Shown here piece after piece: positions 18,269 to 20,569 of a stretch of DNA of 20,569 nucleotides (position 1 is its first letter; each line of letters begins with the position of its first letter). Source of the stretch: Sphacelaria rigidula. Lineage: Eukaryota > Phaeophyceae > Sphacelariales. Under the pieces are notes generated by a model. It was given only the letters and a program-made list of their open reading frames with translations. It ran no database searches and was not told the origin of the DNA. The DNA is taken from contig CAXNAA020000516.1 of the NCBI GenBank assembly GCA_964200075.2, positions 1 to 20,569 of the forward strand. The letters run 5' to 3'. The position numbers and the translations under genes are program-made.

Positions 18269-19501
18269 AACCCCACTTGTGCACTGCCAAAAGGGGGGGG
18301 GTCAGCCTTGGAAAAGTCGCTCATACAAAATAACACGTCATGATAACCCTATTTCTTCGCCACGCGACAAAGTGTGTGCCACCCTGCAGATATATACTGC
18401 AACCATCTTATGAGGTTACCTTGAATAAGAGAACTGTATATATTATTCGCCTTTCCCTCATATTGTCATGATCCAGCGTCACTATCCATTTCCCTTGCAC
18501 CCAGGCATGTGTACATGTATCTATCCTTGAGTGTGAGTATATTCGATTAGCCCTCCTACTCACGGCTCAACTCTACTTAAGTCTCAAGTGTCATATTCTC
18601 ATATTCGATTAGCCCTCCTTCCCACGTCTCTATTCTCTCAGGGGGAACCGGAGAGTTATCCGTGTGGAAAATAAAAAAATGGCGGTGGTGGTGGTAGTGA
18701 TCCCTTGTCATTCCACGGGCCAAACCCTTGCACTTTTTCAAATCAAGTGTCCTTCACGCTAGAAACCACCTCATTGCGCATCTTTAGGCTGTATACGAAT
18801 CCCCACGAAGTTTCAGGTCATTTCGTTCTCCCTGGGTTGAGTTTGATCCATGGCTGCTGATGCGTCTGTGCCCGCTGCCCGGCGCTGCACGGACGATGGG
18901 TCGGAGAGATGTAACACACGCGCACAAAAACTTTGGAATAGTAGATATCTGTCAATACGGCAGCAAAATAAACGAATGGCATATCAAATTAAAGATCTCC
19001 TTTATCACAAATACACCCACACGTGTGTTTCTGTCACCGTTTCCTGTGCGTTCAGAAATTGTGGCCTATCGTCCCAGGGGTTGCGCTAAGTGCATTTCGT
19101 ATACTCCCTCGAACCTCTTTTTCAGAATTCCAGGAAACTTCCGAATCTGTATTTATCCAACAAAATGGGGTGTTTGCGTGGATGAAACTCGGGTTTGGTC
19201 CTGAAGTTCAGAGCAAAATGCAACTGTCACCCGACTTCGGTTAAACAACTAGCTTTTAAAGACCCCACCGACTATGGTGATGTGAAGACCAGATTTGGGT
19301 GCTGGGCCTGGTTGGGCTCGGTCTTTCCTATTGGCCAACAATCTCAAGTCCGCTCGATCTTTACCGGTACGGTGTTTTGGGAAGCACATTTGCCCACAAA
19401 GTCCGCAGCAAAGGGACCGTTGTGATCTCCACTCGGTTTGGTCTTTTAAATGTTCATGCTATTGGTCGGCAGACCCGACGGGTTTTCCGTCCTGTGACGG
19501 T
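18269..19501. other. No recognised gene; short direct repeat and simple repeat
   Basis: Plus-strand open frames of 60-114 codons (for example 18860-19204) show no domain I know. ATATTCGATTAGCCCTCCT occurs twice, at 18539-18557 and 18601-18619. A GGT-rich microsatellite lies near 18680-18698. Two stretches (near 19115-19125 and 18225-18235) resemble 3' splice sites, but there is no convincing exon to go with them. Confidence 0.5.
18539..18619 (+). repeat. 62-bp partial tandem duplication
   Basis: The 19-base word ATATTCGATTAGCCCTCCT is repeated perfectly with a 62-base period. The sequence after each copy is only loosely alike (CTCACGGCTC versus CCCACGTCTC). It looks like a small tandem duplication that has begun to drift. 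Confidence 0.75.
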
Positions 19502-19607
19502 TTAACCCTTGGACCGCGAGGTTAGTGTTCTGTTGAATCGGCATCAATTTCAAGTGAAAAAAAATATGCATGATCCAGGAAGACTAATCTCGCGGACTAA
19601 GGGTTAA
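19502..19607. mobile_element. Tiny TTAA-flanked inverted-repeat element (piggyBac-like MITE)
   Basis: The left end is TTAA then CCCTTGGACCGCGAGGTTAG; the right end is the complement, CTAATCTCGCGGACTAAGGG then TTAA. Inverted repeats of about 22-25 bases enclose only about 50 bases of unique sequence. TTAA duplications with termini that begin CCC are characteristic of the piggyBac superfamily. It encodes nothing. A structured RNA or simple palindrome is an alternative, but the TTAA at both outer edges favours a transposon. Confidence 0.65.
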
Positions 19608-20569
19608 GAGATAACCAACTAGACTACTGACCAGTCAGTCCTCCCGGCATATGCCACACCAGCTCTATCAACGCGCGTAGGGCGTACACCACACCATACG
19701 CCGAAGACGGTTGGTGTGACATTGGTGTTCACATGGAGTCAGCACAGCAGCATATGCACAAAGAAAGAGTGTTGAGCACAACTTGACACAGACAGCGAGT
19801 AACACGAACAACATGAGACAAACGTGACGTGTATCCGGCGTGATGGAAGCATGCGATACAGCAGGACAAGTTTTTCGGCTCACCTCCCACAGATAAGACT
19901 GAGTCGAGGTGGCTTGAAAGATTTTCGCGCAAACCGCGATTATGGCCAGGCGTTTGAAAATCGGCCATCGGCAAAAATTCAGGACCCATCTGAAATAAGT
20001 TGAAGACCTATCACATTGGACATGTGGTGTTTCATCGTGCTGCAGCACAAACATACTCGCGCTCTCTCTCATGTGCTGTAGCTGTCATTTGCGCTGTGGT
20101 GTGTTCGGGCCTTTGCGAAGACGGTTTGATCTCCGCTGGGACTGCGTCAGTTGCCTTCCTGTTGTCACTGCATTGGTCTTTACAGAAAATGAACGAAATT
20201 ATGTTTTTCGGCAGGCAGTGCTGTATATGGGTACCTAGGATTACGTTCAGAGCTCTAGGCGCACGACTGACAAGAACCGGGCTCACGAGAGCGAAGCGGG
20301 GCAACTCGAACTACTCTGAAAACAGTACACTTTAAGCAACCCTTCACCTCCACGTAACCTTACAAGTTGGGACGTTTTGAAAACGCTAGGGGTGCTCTAC
20401 AAAGTTTTTCCATCACAGCACGGTGTTCAGGCACGCGAAACGTCGGTGTACAAGCATAGTTACCACTAACCAAAGTATGTGTTCGCTTTGGCCATCGTAA
20501 AGGGGCATCACCACAGTCTCTGACATGTGGCATCAGCAATGGTTGTTTCAAACATCAAAATATGGCATG
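19608..20569. other. No recognised gene to the right edge
   Basis: Overlapping open frames of 86-134 codons on the minus strand (19668-20072) and 111 codons on the plus strand (20000-20335) have some hydrophobic stretches. They show no known domain and conflict with each other. No RNA gene or repeat was detected by eye. Confidence 0.5.

Noticed and set aside
15224-18500. Long terminal repeats for the gypsy-like element
   Set aside because: No matching direct repeat pair is visible on the two sides; the 3' half of the element is missing.
1-20569. tRNA, rRNA or other standard RNA genes
   Set aside because: I looked for the GGTTCGAATCC-type box and other landmarks on both strands and saw no convincing match; the closest (near 8671) lies within the pol coding frame. 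A covariance-model search would be decisive.

Overview
The window looks like a stretch of nuclear DNA from a eukaryote, made almost entirely of decayed mobile elements. There are no operons, Shine-Dalgarno-led reading frames, rRNA genes or recognisable tRNA genes. The two large coding remnants belong to retrotransposon groups that occur only in eukaryotes. The mix (a DIRS-type element with a Dam-like methyltransferase domain, a Ty3/gypsy-like element, many small inverted-repeat elements, degenerate telomere-like G/T tracts, middling GC) would suit an alga or another stramenopile-like protist. That placement is a guess; no host gene in the window fixes the taxon.

Layout. At 1-79 (minus) is the start of a possible gene running off the left edge. 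80-2013 holds only simple repeats. At 2014-2228 is a 215-bp inverted-repeat element (family 1). 2229-4379 contains no recognisable gene, a good hairpin and a lone TATA-like site. At 4380-5027 is a 648-bp foldback element with 169-bp arms and a 28-29-bp tandem repeat inside; its tips are related to family 1. From about 5301 to 15223 I infer one large decayed tyrosine-recombinase (DIRS-like) retrotransposon on the minus strand. It is bounded by inverted copies of a ~310-330-bp repeat. In coding order it holds a family 1 insertion (14680-14892), a gag-like N-terminal exon (14305-13658), a 2.4-kb tandem-repeat-rich gap that may be an intron (13657-11254), a gag-like C-terminal part with an RGG tail (11253-10600), RT, RNase H and a Dam-like methyltransferase domain (9786-7468), and a tyrosine recombinase (7312-5844). 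At 15580-18268 (plus) is a 3'-truncated Ty3/gypsy-like gag-protease-RT remnant, itself interrupted by a 264-bp inverted-repeat element with a TCAA duplication. 18269-20569 has no recognisable gene and one ~100-bp TTAA-flanked mini-element at 19502-19607.

How the parts fit. In a working DIRS element, Gag packages the RNA, RT and RNase H make a DNA copy that is thought to become circular, and the tyrosine recombinase inserts the circle without an integrase. Here every enzyme carries stops, frameshifts or active-site changes, so the copy is dead. The most unusual features are the circularly permuted inverted terminal repeats, the possible intron made largely of tandem repeats, and the small inverted-repeat family that carries telomere-like cores.
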